This document shows, piece after piece, positions 23,169 to 37,107 of a stretch of DNA of 64,000 nt (positions are counted from its first letter, which is position 1; each line of letters begins with the position of its first letter). The notes beneath the pieces are model-generated. The model searched no databases and was not told the DNA's origin. It worked only from the letters and a program-made list of their open reading frames with translations. The stretch is from positions 31,580,710-31,644,709 of the forward strand of contig CM032120.1 of NCBI GenBank assembly GCA_018894105.1. Direction: 5' to 3'. A program made the position numbers and the translations under genes. The DNA is from Jacaranda mimosifolia. Lineage: Eukaryota > Streptophyta > Magnoliopsida > Lamiales > Bignoniaceae.

Positions 23169-24639
23169 TTCTCTAAAATAGTATTAGTGGCAAAATAAAG
23201 ATTGGTATCTTAGTATTATTTGCATTTTGCAGTTCAATACAAGACAAGTTCATGATATGCCTTTAGTGTTTGACAAAGTATGTTGGGAGATGTCATATAT
23301 ATGTTTTAAGTAAGTAACTCAACGTTTATTGGAAACTCATGTATCGTAATCATCAGTCTGTGATAAATAAAATCCCAACATTCTTTGTAACTGATGTAGA
23401 ATAAAAATTAGATGTTTTTACAGAGAGTGCATTTAGTTTTCAAAAGCCAACACAAAAGCAATTTCATAGGCAAAATCTCAAAATGGCCCTAACTTTGACT
23501 CTAAGTCCATTTGCACGTGCTCGTCTTTTTTAAGTAAAAAAAGTGCTCGAGTCTCGCAATCTTTAGGGGCCATTGTTTTGTTGGCTCTTTTTAAGTGTGA
23601 AGTCTGGTACGTAAGCTTAAAATAACATAAAGGATATAGTATTAATATTTTATATCAAATGTCAACATTGAAGATTTACTCCACCCAATTCCCAAGGTTT
23701 TATAGATAAATTGTTTTAGCACCATCTCTTAGTTGCAACTTCCCATTCAATTGCAAAAGAGTTGACACATAAATGAATTTTCCATATAAAGTTTTTTAAT
23801 AAAATGTTTAATATTGGAAATAGAAATTCAAAAGAGGAGAAGGATGTGTTCAATGACCTTTTTAGAAGGTAAACCAATAGAGTAAAATGTAACTAGGCAA
23901 AGGGAAAAAATAAAAAGAAATGGCTTTACCATGTCGATGCAACTAGGCAAATGGAAAAAAGAAAAAGAAAGATTTTTAGTATATAGGCTATGATTTTAGT
24001 GTCGTTGAAGAGAAGATTTGCTATAGGAAATGATTCACATTATTATTCTTATCTTTTTTCAATGCGTGAGAGTAATCTTTTTTCATGGATTTCAAGAAGC
24101 GCGAACTCCACTTTGTCAAGACTTAACAACCTATGAATTCATGGAGAACATATTTAGAGCTCTCATTGTGATCCATGAGGATGAGGATTCTACCATGTGA
24201 GCTGATGATTCAATGTCCTTTTGTATAGAGCTTTCTCCCATTTTCATGCAAACTAGTAGTTTTGAGTAGAGATTTATTCTATTTTTCTCTAGATTAAGAA
24301 AATACAATCTGGCTTCAAGCCAAGAGGGACTGAGTAGCCAAAAAAACTCAAGTAAAATAAACAATAGAAGCTTAAGGTAGGTAAAATGAGAATAAATAAT
24401 AAAAAAGTGTGGATGTGAATAAAGAGTCTGCACCCGACGAAGCGGCTCCTTGGGCTACCTGTGTACCTCTCTCACCAAGCCACCTAAACCAAATTTTCTT
24501 ATAAAAATTTGAAGAAATTGTGATTTCAGGTATGGTTAGTATCATTTTCTCTCTTCCCAATCCACTCAACATCTTCGCTCCTGAAGGTTGATACCAATTC
24601 TTTTTAGTTTACAATAGCACAACTAAAACAAGTTCATAT
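23169..24639. other. No gene recognised
   Basis: AT-rich sequence with short open frames and no recognisable domain. Part of 24100-24600 may be the 3' untranslated or LTR portion of the following reverse-strand Copia relic. Confidence 0.4.
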
Positions 24640-27010
24640 TATGCTACTCGACTATCCCTTGCAAATACTAAGTTCTCCCCCTTAAACTGTTTCACTTGAA
24701 CTGCAAGGAAATATCTCATTGATAATCTATTATATCAAATTCTTACATCATATTTTTCTTGAATTATTCCACCATCTTCATGTTAGTGACAATATAAATA
24801 AGATCATCAATATATAAATAAAAAATCAAAGTATCTTTAATACCTTCTTTATTCATATAAAGTCAGGACTTGCTTGGATATCTTTAAAATCCATTCTTGC
24901 AAAAACATCCATCAATTTTGTTATTCCAAGCTCTTGGTGCTTGTTCTTTTCAAATTGGGCCTTTTTCAATTGGCACATTTGTTTTTCTGTTTGATTCCAT
25001 ATCATTAAGGTTGTAGAACATAAATTTCTTCTTCAAGATCTCTATTTAGGAATGCAGGTTTTAATCCAATTGTTAAACATTTAACTCTAATTGCACTCTA
25101 ACTATTAGAACAATGCAATATGTACCCATTCTTTCTAATAGTGCAAATGTTTCATTGAAGTCTATTCCTACTGTTGAGAATAGCCTTTTGCCACCAAGCT
25201 TTCCTTGTGTTTTTTAATTGAACCATCTTTTGTTAGCTTATTTTGAACACCTATTTTAAGTCAATCACTTCATTTCCTTGTGACAAAATCATAATATCTG
25301 AAATTTTGTTTTTTCTTTTTGTTGGTTAAAATTTCTTCATTCATGGCTTTTCTCCTAAATTTTTCTTTAAACGCTTCTTTGAAATTTTAAGGTTAAAAAA
25401 CAAAGAAAGCAACATAAAAGTTTTCCAAAATATCACCCAAAGATCATACTTCCTTGGAAATGATTCTGAATCCAAACTTTATTGACTTGAAGACCTTGCT
25501 TAGGGTATCTTTTAGGACTTTGTTATTGGACTTAAGGCTAAATTTTTCTGTTGTGGTTGAATTGAGAAATTTATAGCTTCAAAAAAACTATTTATTAATA
25601 AACTTTGTGAAGATTTTTCCTCCCAACTCCAAGCTTCGTGTTCATCACAAATCACATTTACTGAAATAATCATTTTGTTGGTGCTTGGATTATAAAGTCT
25701 ATAACCCTTCAACTTATCACTTTACCCATAAAGATGATTTTCTCTCCTTTCTCATCATGTTTATCTGTGTTCAAAGCTGAAAAATGCAACCAAAACTTTT
25801 AAATAACGAACATTAGGTTTTCTTTAATATCATGCTTCAAAGGAGTTTTATTTGGAACTAATGTGATAGGAGAATGATTGAGAATACCAATAGCCATGTG
25901 AACAACTTCTATAAAAAATTTATTGCACAATACCTCCCCCTTAAATGTGCCCCTAGCCATTTCTTTAGTGGTCTAATTTTTTCTTTTTGCACTACATGTT
26001 GTTGTGGGCTTTTTCGAATTGTGAATTGTCTTTAAATGCCAATTTTCTTGCAATATTTCATGAATGAAATGAATAGAAATTCTCTTTAGGATTAGCCCTG
26101 AAGGGCTTGATTTCACATTATTTTGCTTCTCTACAAGTGCTTTAAATTGGAAAAAGTGAAAAATGCGTTTGATTCTTGATGCAAAAAATACAACCACATC
26201 ATTATTGCAAAATCATCAATAAAGAGAATAAAATATTTTTGTTATCAAGTGATGGAGTTCTTGTAGGTCTACAAATATTAGCATGTACCAATTCTAGAGG
26301 AGTTTTGGCTCTCAAAGAAGTTCTAGGAAATGTTAGGTATGCATCTTGTTCTAGGCACACCCTTCACAAACTTGATCTTTTCTTTCAATAGATGGAAGAC
26401 CAACGATCATATTTTTTTCTTATAAATAATTGCTACTCCTTCTTATAAAGTGTATGTATCTCAAGTGCCAGAAGTGAAATTTATCAATAGCTTCACTATT
26501 AAAGGCCACTTTCCCTTCCAAATGCATAATAAGGGGAAAAACTTTGTTTGAAGCTATATGAATTGTAGCCACTAACCTATAATTTTTTTGTCAAAAGTTC
26601 TGTTCTTTTTATCATCTAAAGACATCCATATCCTTTTTGCAAGAGTTTTCTTAATACGTTTTAAATAAGGTTGGGAACATAAAGTACATCACTAATGAAC
26701 TTTTGATTACCTCCCTTTGTATGGACAACAATGCCATCTTTGCCTTTTGGATCTTGCAGTTTTGGATCTCCAAGTTTTATGTGAGAAGTGTGGCTAGTAT
26801 TCAACTCTACGAACAAGTTCTAGTCTCCAGTCATATGATTGCTACAACCATTTTCAAAACACTATACATTTTCATATTATTCTTATTCACTCATACAAGA
26901 GAATAATTGATCGCCTTCGTTATAAGAGAAGTTTGCTTCTTCCTTGTCATTCTTGCTTTTTCTCAGAAACAACTATGGAATGATATGCATATTTGCATTT
27001 GAAAATATAA
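24640..27010 (-). pseudogene. Copia polyprotein relic A (gag end to RT)
   Basis: Reading from high to low coordinates on the reverse strand: the end of gag (about 26700-27010), pre-integrase (about 26250-26500), integrase (about 25430-26200), and the RT. The RT includes a decayed 'QLDVK.AFLNG' region (about 25030-25070) and the catalytic box YIDDLIY (about 24790-24815), followed by a FKK..M.EFD helix. Numerous stops and frameshifts disrupt it. No 3' RNase H was identified with confidence. Confidence 0.75.
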
Positions 27011-27039
27011 TCCTTGGTTTCATGCGAACAACTTTTCAA

Positions 27040-29290
27040 TTTTATTATTGAATATCTCTTAAAGATTGTACCTTTCTTGGAGGTGATTTTGAACCCAAAC
27101 TTTCTTAACTTGAAGAGCTTGTTCTAGGACTTGTTAATAGGACTTGGAGTTGGATTGTATTACTGCAGTGACCTTGTGGAATCAATGGCTCCAAGAATTC
27201 ACTTAATGGCGACTTCTATGAAGATTTTTCTTCCCAACTCCAAGTTGTTCTACTAATCAAAAATCACATTTCTTGAGATAATTAATTTGTTAGACTTTGG
27301 ATTAAAAAGTCTATAACTCTTAGACTGATCATTATATCCAATGAACTTAAGTTTCTCTTCTTATCTCCATTTGGAGTTGTAATATGATAATATGCAATAC
27401 ATTCAAAAACTTCAAAATAATCAACAACTAATTTTATTTCATGCCATACTTCAAAGGAAGTTATAACTGAAGAAGCTTTAGTAGGAGAATAATTGAGGAT
27501 ATAAATAGCCTTGGGACAGCTCTACACAAAATTTATCATGCAAACTTTTCCTTTAAGCATGTTCCATTTTCTTGTGGGCTTCTCTGAATTCTAAGCTGCC
27601 TTTGAATCCCATTTTTCTTACAATACCCCCATGAATGGAGTGAATACAAGTTCTTCTCCATGATCAGTCTACAACATCTTGATTTTACATTGATTTCGTT
27701 TCTTTACAAGAGCTTGAAATTGGAGAAAAATAGAAAATATGTTTTATTTTTCATGCGATAAATGCGACCATATCATCTCTATAAAATAATCGACAAATAC
27801 CAAATGATGTAGTTTTCATAAGACCACAAATATTGACATGCAACAATTTAAGAGGGGTCTTGGGATCTTAGCTCTTCAAGAAGTTTTAGGAACCAGTAGT
27901 GTATACATCTCACTATATATGCACCCTTCACAAACTTGGTTTTTTCTTTCAATAGATTGAAGATCAACAATACTATTTTGTTCTTTTGAGTAATTGAGCC
28001 CTTTGTTGTTCAAGTGTCTATATCTCAAGCACCATAATTGAAATTTATCAATGACTTCACTAGTGAATCCCATTTTCCTTCCAAAGACATAACAATTGGA
28101 GAAACTTTGATTGATGACATTTGAATTATGGCAATTAAGGTACTATTTTTATATTAAAAAAATAATCACTTTTTATCATCAAAATGTATTGAATATCCTT
28201 TTTGGAAGAGTTGTCCAACACTTATGTTTTGCGTAAGATTGGAAATTTAAAGAACATCACTTATGAAATTCTGGTTACCTTTATTTGTGTGGACAACAAT
28301 GAACCTTTGCCTTTTGCATCTTGGATTTCTCCACCTCAATGTTATATATGAGAAGTGTTGCTAGTGTCCAACTCCATAAACATCCTTCAATTTCCAGTCA
28401 TATGATTGCTACAAGCACTTTTAGAATATCACACATTTTCTTATTCTTATTCTTCATTCATATAAGAAAATAATTGATCATCTTCATCCTTGGTGAAGTT
28501 TCCATCTTCCTTGTTATTCTTGCTCTTTCCTAGACAACAACTATGGGAATGATCTGTATTTTTGCAACTTCTACATAAAAAAGCAACCTTTGCTCTCATG
28601 ATTTGTCTTTTTATAAATGCATCATTTGGAGTTTGAGCCTTCCAATTGTTGTTGTTTTCTTCCTTTGAAATTCTTGCCTTACCCTTTCTTTTTTTATTGA
28701 AATCCCCCCTTCTCCATCCTTTTGAGATTTGTATTTTTCTATCCAAAACATAAAGTTTAGAATAAGAAGTTTGTTCCATGGACTGATTTGACGACCTATT
28801 CAAAGTTTCCTCATGCACTTGAAGAGAACTCATTAGTACATGAAAAGTATAAATGGAAAGATTTTTAGATTCTTCAATCGCAACAACTATATGATCAAAC
28901 ATAGTAGGAAGACTTTTAAGATCCTTTTGAACAATTTTTCTTTCTTCAATAACATCACCAAGACTTTGAATTTGATTAAAAATTTCAAAAACTTTAAGGA
29001 AAATTCTTACATACCTTCATCTTCTTTCATCAAATTATTAAAGTCTCTCCAAAGAGATTGGCAAACTTGTTCAATAATATCCCAAGCATCTTTTGATTTT
29101 AAGACACTTGCGTCTTTGCAAATATTCTCTTTACATAATTTCTATTGCTTCTTGGACCACTTGCAAGTGGCTCAACATATTTGTTCTCCACAATATCTAA
29201 AAGTCCAAAGAATTGATAAAGTCTACATTTGGCTGCTCTAATAATCATAATGTTCTCCTTCAAGAGTTGGTACATGGTTGGGTGTATAGG
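27040..29290 (-). pseudogene. Copia polyprotein relic B (gag and integrase)
   Basis: Gag runs from about 29260 down to 28450, including a readable 151-residue stretch (28447-28902) with a complete CX2CX4HX4C zinc knuckle (CRSCKNTDHSHSCC). The pre-integrase domain follows (27876-28073: RYRHLNNKGL, NQVCEGCIYSEMY). Decayed integrase runs down to 27040. It matches relic A segment by segment over gag end, pre-integrase and integrase, in the same orientation, then stops where relic A's gag begins. Confidence 0.75.
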
Positions 29291-30344
29291 TGAACATTAT
29301 GAGAACAAATTTGATTCCATCTTAAGGATAAAACATGAAGTTTAAGAATTAAAATCTATAAAGAACAAAGCTGCAATAGCTATGCCTGCTAGCAAATCTG
29401 TTAGGGTTTTTGTGTGGAAGTGTGGTGCAAAGTCTAACGATAATAAGAACAAGTGCAAGAATTTTTACCAAGTAAATGAATATTGAACATTGTTGAAAAA
29501 AAGACGACTTTACTACAGAAATTCCTTTGGTTTTAGTTTCACCTACTCAATACAACTATGCTCAGGACTACACAATTTATAGACTAAATTGCATACAAGG
29601 TTTTACTCTATTATAATTTTCAAGTCTATAAAAAAAAATGCAAAATGCCTTGTAGATTGGAGGAACTTTCTAGGCCAAGGGTGATTTTTCATTCTCCATG
29701 TTTTGGGAAATTTACAAAATATATTTTACAACAATATTATCATGTTCATTGTTGTATGAAGTTACATTGTATTCTCTTTTGGCTGATGTTTTCTATATTA
29801 ATCATTGATATTTTCATATTAAAAAGCTTTCAAAACTCATTATGTTATTTTGTGATTTAATACTATTCAAATACTTTTAAAAAAAAATATTAAATGTTCA
29901 TCGTGACATTGATAAAAATAGTCAAATTGGAAAAAACACATGGAATGCATTATTTCTCCTTCTTCTATAAAAAAGTAGTATATTTTTGTCAAAAAAGATA
30001 TATGTTGCCGTGCTTCAAGAATTGATATATTATCAATAATATTGTGTCTATTAAAGTTCATTTATTCTACTTGAGGATTTGTCATAACATTATTTTTATG
30101 CTACATAGTATTTAGTTGACACATCCATTTCACTTAACATTGGGCATGTGTTTCAATTACTTAATAAATATGCTTAATTATTCCACTGATGCATTATATG
30201 TATTTTAGCAATGTCTTCGTTGTAGCAAAGATAACCTAAAATATTCAACAATATGCAAATAAAAATTGACAAGAACTATCTATAGGTGAAATAATTGGCC
30301 TTTGTTATGTAGGTATGTAAAAGTTTCTTAAACTCTATGTGCTC
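29291..30344. other. No gene recognised
   Basis: Probably the 5' leader of the Copia relic at first (to about 29500), then AT-rich sequence with only short open frames. Confidence 0.35.
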
Positions 30345-31480
30345 GTCTTATTAATTATAATATCGTTGTTAACAAATACTACCATTGCCATATATGTATT
30401 ATTAAGAGAAATGTTTAGGCATAATAAAAGAAATATTTTCAAATCTCTGAGTAAAATGTTTTCATTAGATATTGTTGTCCAATTAATTTTATTTATTTTA
30501 AAAAAATTGTTCTTTTCAATACTTAAAAATTAAAACGAAGCAAGGCAAATCAAGGCATGCCTTAAATTAGTAATTTGGATTTTTTGAATTGTTATTCTCA
30601 AAATATATTATCAAATCTAAAGTGAAATTGCTATGAGAATTGATTCATTTGCATGGTATTAACTTTGTCTATCATAATATTGCTTTGAGAATTAATTCAT
30701 TTGCATGTCAATGACTTTGTCTATCACAATATGAAGGACATCATATGCATACGGATAACACTTAATAGTCACAATATTGTTAAACATTTTGTGATATTAG
30801 GCATCTCTAAAATATACTAATGGATATCTTTACAAAAAATTAATTCAAAATAAGATATAGTATACTTATTTTCCAAATTAATTATACAAAAAACTGCCTT
30901 TGGGAGAACTCTTTAATGGTGAAGATGGAATTTTATTCAGGCATAAATTATTTGCATATTTCGTGCAATTGAAATTGTTACATACTACCATTGCCATGTA
31001 GATTATTTGTTTACCAGAAAAATAGAATAGAACTGTATTGGCATATAAAGGAAATATTTTCTTGGTATTACTTGAATAAGTTTTTTTATTGGATATTATT
31101 GCCTATAAATTTAATCTATATTTTTCAAAATTTTTGTGCTTCCACACTCAAATGTAAATAGAAATGGACAAATCAATCCACGGATGAAATTATTAATTTG
31201 CATTTATTTGTAGTGTTACTCTCAAAGTATCACATCTAATTGATATTATACATAAAATAGATCAAATTTGAAGTGCATATTGTTTTGAAATCTCATCTAC
31301 ACATTACTGACTTTGCCTATCATAATGTTCAAGATTGTCTTTATGCGAATAATATTTAATAGTAACAATATTATCCAAAAATACTTTAATTTGATATCTT
31401 CAAAAAAATAAATTTAAAATCAAATATGTTATACTTATTTGCCAAATTAACCATAAAGAACCGCTTTTAGAAAATTCTGA
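30345..31480. repeat. Diverged tandem duplication, two units of about 550 bp, non-coding
   Basis: Unit 1 (about 30345-30915) and unit 2 (about 30975-31480) share, in the same order, 'ACTACCATTGCCAT', a 'GGATATTATTG' region, 'TTTGTCTATCATAAT', a '-AATAGTCACAATATTGTT-' region, 'TATACTTATTTTCC' and 'AACTGCCTTT' with many differences. Unit 1 also holds a 55-bp internal duplication (about 30630-30735) around 'GAGAATTGATTCATTTGCAT'. No protein or RNA gene is recognised in either unit. Confidence 0.7.
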
Positions 31481-31530
31481 TCTCCTAGTTAATTTTCCAA
31501 AGTTTCTTTAGCTATATGTGCGTGAGTGTG

Positions 31531-33328
31531 TGTAACACCCCGAAATTTGGCATTTATAGAATTTAAGATTTAAAAATTAAGACATTAATTTGACAAGAAT
31601 TTTTGTCAAAATATAGACATGAAGGACTTAATTGTAAGAATTATGAAAGCTTAATTTGGGGTCATTAAAAAAATAGAAAAAGATTTAATTGTAACACTTT
31701 TGAAAGTTTTAGGGGTCTAAATGGAATTATTCTTGGACAACTGGGTCAATGTGAGGCACTAAAATAGTTGGGGGCTAATTGAAAGATGGCTAAAATTCTT
31801 GAGGACCAAATTGGAAGCTAAGAAGAAATTCTGGGGGCTAATTTCTAATTATTGGAAATGAACCTATATATATAGCAATTCCCCCCCTCACTCAGCTTTT
31901 CTTCATTTCACATATGCAACCCCTGTCAACCCCCTTCGACGATCGAAGAAACTTGAAAATTTACCTACCACTCTCTTCCTCTCGACAAGGCGAACAGAAC
32001 GATACCAAATTCACCTTGAACTGACTAGCAAAATGCTAATTGACTGCAGTGGATTTCGGATGTGGTGGGTTGTCGGTTTTCGGCGACTAAAACTCAGGAA
32101 CAAAGAGTAGGTTTTGATGGGCTTAGCTCGGGAACATGCAAGTGCTTTCAATTTTGAAATTGGGCCATCGAAGTGAGCAGAATTGAGGTGGAGAGATGCG
32201 GGGGCGAGCGGTGGAACAGTAGTGTTTTCCATCAAATTGAGTGGCCAAACGGCGACAATTTACAAAATTGATTTGGGGTTTGATAGAGTGCAGCAAGGTG
32301 CACAATTTGGTAGTGTCGCGACCCAATTCCGACGGGTGCCGATCCTAGCGGAATGCTTAGGTATATGGGACATGCTGGGGGCTAATCCGTGGGTGTCAGC
32401 GACGCACTAGGGGCTACTCCCTTGGCATTAGCAATGCGCCATGTGGTACTGCATGCACATTTGCCACGTATAGAGCTGTTATGCTTGGACTTCTATTCAG
32501 TTTGGTTGGAATAAGGATGATATGATATGCATGTTGCGCTTGGAATTATTTGGATTGCATATTATGCTTGGGTTTGCTTGCTCCTATTTGTACTATGATC
32601 AATGAGAAATAAAGACGTTGTAGTTTTTTTGGCCCATATCGGGCTGATGTCTGAGCTGAATGAGCCGACGAAAAACCTCCCGTAGTAAATCGGTTAAGAT
32701 GGCCGACGGCGGTACCTCCCATAGTAAACCAGTTGAGATGGTCGGGCTATTCGAGCAGACAGTAACAACTCTTGATCTAGTACCTACTAGTGGCTTTGAA
32801 TTTGAAAATATCTTTATTCTGGCATATTCGTGTTTCTTTGAAATGTCATGCCCATTTATGTTCCATTGGAATACTGATTTTTCTACAGATCTACTTGATT
32901 GCTCATTGCATTTCCCTCACTGAGTCCTTAAGACCCATCCTCTCTATTATTCTTGACTTTTCCCAGGTAGGAATAAGTGAAGGAGAATAACTTATGGCTT
33001 AGACTGCAAAATCTATTTTGCAATAGATTAGGTGATTTTATGGGCTTTTAAGTTCACTTGATCATTATGATTTGGCTTAGAGATGTTGTGATATGTTAAG
33101 ATAAAAGTTTTAGATCTGTGATATATATGTAGTGTGTTGATTGATATTTGAAGGCTTGTGACATGTATATGGTACTTTTGTGGTAACTTGTTTAAGTTGG
33201 AGAGTGTTGCCGTCTTTGATGATTTTTGAAATTTTCTTATGGGCCTATTGACTATCTTGTGGATTATGAATTAAGATTGAATTGGAGTGGCATCTTAGCT
33301 TTGGGATTATATTGAGTGGGGCGCCATA
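31531..33328 (+). repeat. 5' LTR (internally deleted)
   Basis: It starts TGTAACACCCCGAAATTTGG and ends GGGGCGCCATA; the 3' LTR ends GGGGCGCCACA. Compared with the 3' LTR it lacks about 1.4 kb after 'CAATTCCG' near 32328. Short open frames inside are not genes. Confidence 0.85.
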
Positions 33329-33332
33329 GAGG

Positions 33333-33345
33333 TGGTATTGGAGCC
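33333..33345 (+). other. Primer-binding site, initiator Met tRNA type
   Basis: TGGTATTGGAGCC, four bases after the 5' LTR, close to TGGTATCAGAGC, which pairs with the 3' end of plant initiator methionine tRNA. Confidence 0.65.
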
Positions 33346-35599
33346 TGGGTTTTTTATGACCTAGGTTAACATGGGAATGATTCTTGTGATTGGGATCAAT
33401 GGGTTACTGGAGATTAAATTTGAACTGGGAATCAAGTAGGATGTAAACACCTGGGTTAAGGAAAACTTGAGCTATGCTAGGATCTGATCCTAGAATGTGA
33501 TTTGCGGAATGTAAAATTCTCGATTAATGGAGAAAAGCTTGACTTTGGATTTACCTTGGGGGTGTATGCTTGAGTTAAGGAAAACTTGAGTTATGTCAGT
33601 ATTTGATTTTTGGAATGTGAAATTTTGGGTAGGAAAATATGAGGTTTGATTGTGAAATTTAATGTGGAACTGAATAGGATATGAATTTAGGATAAGACTC
33701 GACATTAAGGAAGTGAAGGGTTATGACTGGGGTAGCCTACCAGTGTATAACCTCTTACTTTTGATATGTCAGGCATATAAACGTATGGTTATTGGTAAGA
33801 ATGATGTTGTCAGGAACTATAGCGTTATATGATATTGTAGAGAGTAATTTTTGAAATCTTCATTGTGCGAGTGATATTCGTGGAAGTTATATATGACGAG
33901 TAAGGATCATGCTGAGAAGATATGTTTCTAGGATAGCTAGTGTATGATCTAGTAATCTAAGGATGTCAAACACAGGACTCTTTGAATTTTGAAAAGGTGA
34001 AATTTGGAGGTTTTAAATTTATAAGTGGAGGATTCTCCTGAACTGAGTTGCATTTGATGATTTGAAAGGTTATATGGATAGGTTAATATTTGATGAATTC
34101 GTAAAGTGTGACATAAACGATGTAGTTGTCTTGGGAATGACTGTTGGCGACAATGGAGTTATGAGGAATCAACTGGGAATTGGAAAATTAAATAAGAAGG
34201 GTTTGATTGCCATTGAGGTAAAGTTTGGAGGAAAAGACCAGGGAACCCAAGGAAAATAGGGCCTGAAACTAGTTGTGGGACATGTGATAAATACAACAAT
34301 CTGAATGAGAACACTAGATAAGGATATAAAACTCAGAGTTTAAATAGGAATTATGGGAAAAAGATGTAGCATCAGGTATGGGATACAAATCCTTAAGAAA
34401 TAAAGGTACAATATTGGTCGAGAGAGTCTAAGAAACTGCAAGGTGATGGATAATTAGTGTAAGGATAACTGGCTAAGGATAAGGAAAGATGAGAAAATTT
34501 GGGTATCAAGTAAATTTGATGAACACGGGAAATAAGTATCTGCTTACTATATGAGGGACCCTGCATCACTGATAAGGACTAGTGGAATAATAGTAAGAGC
34601 TCAACGGAGCTTATCAAATTAGGAATTAGGATGCTCCTCCTCATAAGCTATTAGTTGTTTAACCAATACATGTACTAAGGATGTTTAAGATTAAAACTAG
34701 AAAAATGTTACTACCACGTGGAAATTTGGGGAGAAGTTGGGTTGTGAACTAACCCCCATGTATAAAGCAGACCTTATGAATTGAAAAAGTGCTAAGAGGG
34801 CTGAGGGCCAACTCAAGCTTTTATGGAAATTGCAGATATGATACATAGAGAACCATCTGAACATTTGGGATTGAGTTAAAGTTAGCTTGTTAAGAATTTT
34901 TAAATTACTTGGGATCAAGGAATGAAATGTGCTACATCTATGTTTAGCATTATGATCATTTAGGGATTAAACTTATCAGAATTAAAGTTATAGACAACCG
35001 AATCTGTCTAGAAAATGTATCAATGGTACGAAAAGTCTTGGGTCCTTCCCAATTAGTGCTTTGCAGGACTCCTCCAAATGATAGATTTGGATGTGAGTAG
35101 AAAAGTGATAAAGTTAAAGACTTGCAGGAAGAAAAGGTGATTATAAAGGATGTAGACAAGGAATGAGAAAGAGAAGAGAACAAGAGCAATAGAATCTTTG
35201 CTAGAATTGTAGAACAATAAGAAAAAATTTGTATATATATCCTGAACCTTGTGTAATAAGAACTAACAAGTACTGGTTATTAACTGATAAAACATCTCCT
35301 TTAATTATTACAGATAAGTACAGTTTACTGCTGAGAAGTTTCCAACTTATCGAACGGCGCCACAAAAACTAATCCCAATGCATTCTCCTAGTCGAGAAAA
35401 TCTGGAAGAGAATACCTCAAAACTGAGATGTCCAACAAGTGTTGAAGAAGGGACACGAGACCCTCAGGTGCGCTCAACAGCAAGGAGAGAAGTTATAGAA
35501 TAGATGAATGCAATGTGGTAACAATTCCTACAATCGCACCAGTAACAAGGTCAGATAGATAGCCCCGAGAGAAGCAAAGAGCTTCGGAGTTCAAAATAT

Positions 35600-36412
35600 T
35601 AGCACATCTCCTTAGGTTCTACTCCCCAATGTCTATGGGTGAATCGGATCACCGAAAGGCAGAAGCTTGGATCATGGAGATCGAAGACATCTTCTAAATG
35701 TTAGGTTACCTGGATGACCTCAAACTCATATCTGCTGTTCATATGTTGGAAGGAGCTGCAGATCAATGGTGGACTTTGGTAAGTCAACGATAGGAGTATA
35801 AGAAGATACCTTGCACCTAAGACAATTTTGTGTGGGAATTTATGGATAGATTTATACCTCGAGAAGTCAGAGATGCCCCAAAACAAGAATTTGAGGATCT
35901 TACCCAAGAGGATATAACTGTATGGCAATATGAGGCTAGATTCAATAGATTAATTCGATATGCCCCGCAGATATGGAGAAAAGAAGGATGTAAGACTGAG
36001 AAATTTATTAAAGGATTAAGATCAGAGATACAACAAACCCTTATGCCTTACGAATAGTCTAATTTTGAGGAAGCCTTAGAGACAGCGTTGCGGGTGGAAC
36101 AAGAGCCTCTTGAGGTAAATACAAATGAGAGAAAGAGTAAGTGAGGGAAATCTTTTAAACTCAGAATCGCTACTAGTAAGGAAAGTGGTTCGGGTAGGAA
36201 ACGACTGAAGGTCCAATCTGGAACACCAAAAAGGAAATGTGGATTTTGTATTAGTCCGAATTGCGAGAAATTTAAATTCTAGAAACGTCTAGAAAGGTGC
36301 ATGAGATGTGGTAGTGATCAACATCTCATTAGAGATTGCCCTAAACAAAAACAATCAACCTTAAGGGCTCAAAAGGATAAGGGAAAACAGGTGGTTGAAG
36401 GTTCTATCTGAG
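35600..36412 (+). pseudogene. Gypsy gag relic with zinc knuckle
   Basis: Reading in one main frame: a capsid-like region with AEAWI, LEGAADQWW (about 35745-35772), then a clear 75-residue stretch (35830-36057) with FMDRFIPREVRD, FEDLTQ and VWQYEARFNRL. The zinc knuckle CMRCGSDQHLIRDC (36298-36339) fits CX2CX4HX4C. Several single stops occur (near 35697, 35790, 35818, 36055, 36142). No protease or RT follows before the polypurine tract. This is the typical gag of Tekay/Del-like Gypsy elements, judged by motif order only. Confidence 0.8.
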
Positions 36413-37090
36413 TTTTTGAATGTCAGAAGAGAGTCTGATACCGCATATTTTTAGCTTTATATCCCAAACGGAGTTTAGGGAGCAGCAAACATATTATTCA
36501 TGACTGTATCTAGTATGTTTAATTTTTGTGAACTTGTAGCTAGCTGTTGGGAATGTATGACTTGTTATGAAGGCTAGCATGTTAAGTTGAACTATACTAC
36601 TCCTTAATGTAAATATCATGTAAGTATGAACTTGTGGTGTTGTTGGTTGGTTGTTGCTATAATAGTTTTTGTGATATATTAAATAACAACATGCACTATC
36701 AGGATGGAATGGAGAACCTTGTAAGGGAATGATATGTGATCAAGAGCATGAAGCGCTCAATGATATTATGGAATCACCAAGGTGGTTAAAAAAAAAAATT
36801 CTTTTCGAGAAGTTTTAAGTTACTTTCTATAAGTTCGATCATGGAAATCAAGGAAACTTTAAGTGATGATGGATAACAAAACCATGAATTATGGGATTAT
36901 TAGTCAATTCTAGAAATAAAAGGTGACACCACATGCCTGAGTAAGAATAGATATGTCGGAAAGAATCGGAAAAAAAAGATTCTCAATATCATAGCAAGAT
37001 AAGTGTCACCAAGAATTGGAGAGAACAGATCGTGGTGATGGGAGGAATCTATATGGGATCGAGGCGAATAAGAATTTGGGGACCAAATTC

Positions 37091-37107
37091 TTTTAGGGGG
37101 GGAGATT
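37091..37107 (+). other. Polypurine tract
   Basis: TTTTAGGGGGGGAGATT directly before the 3' LTR. Confidence 0.75.

Noticed and set aside
28840..29241. 133-codon forward frame
   Set aside because: Antisense shadow of the Copia gag relic, which has a recognisable zinc knuckle on the other strand.
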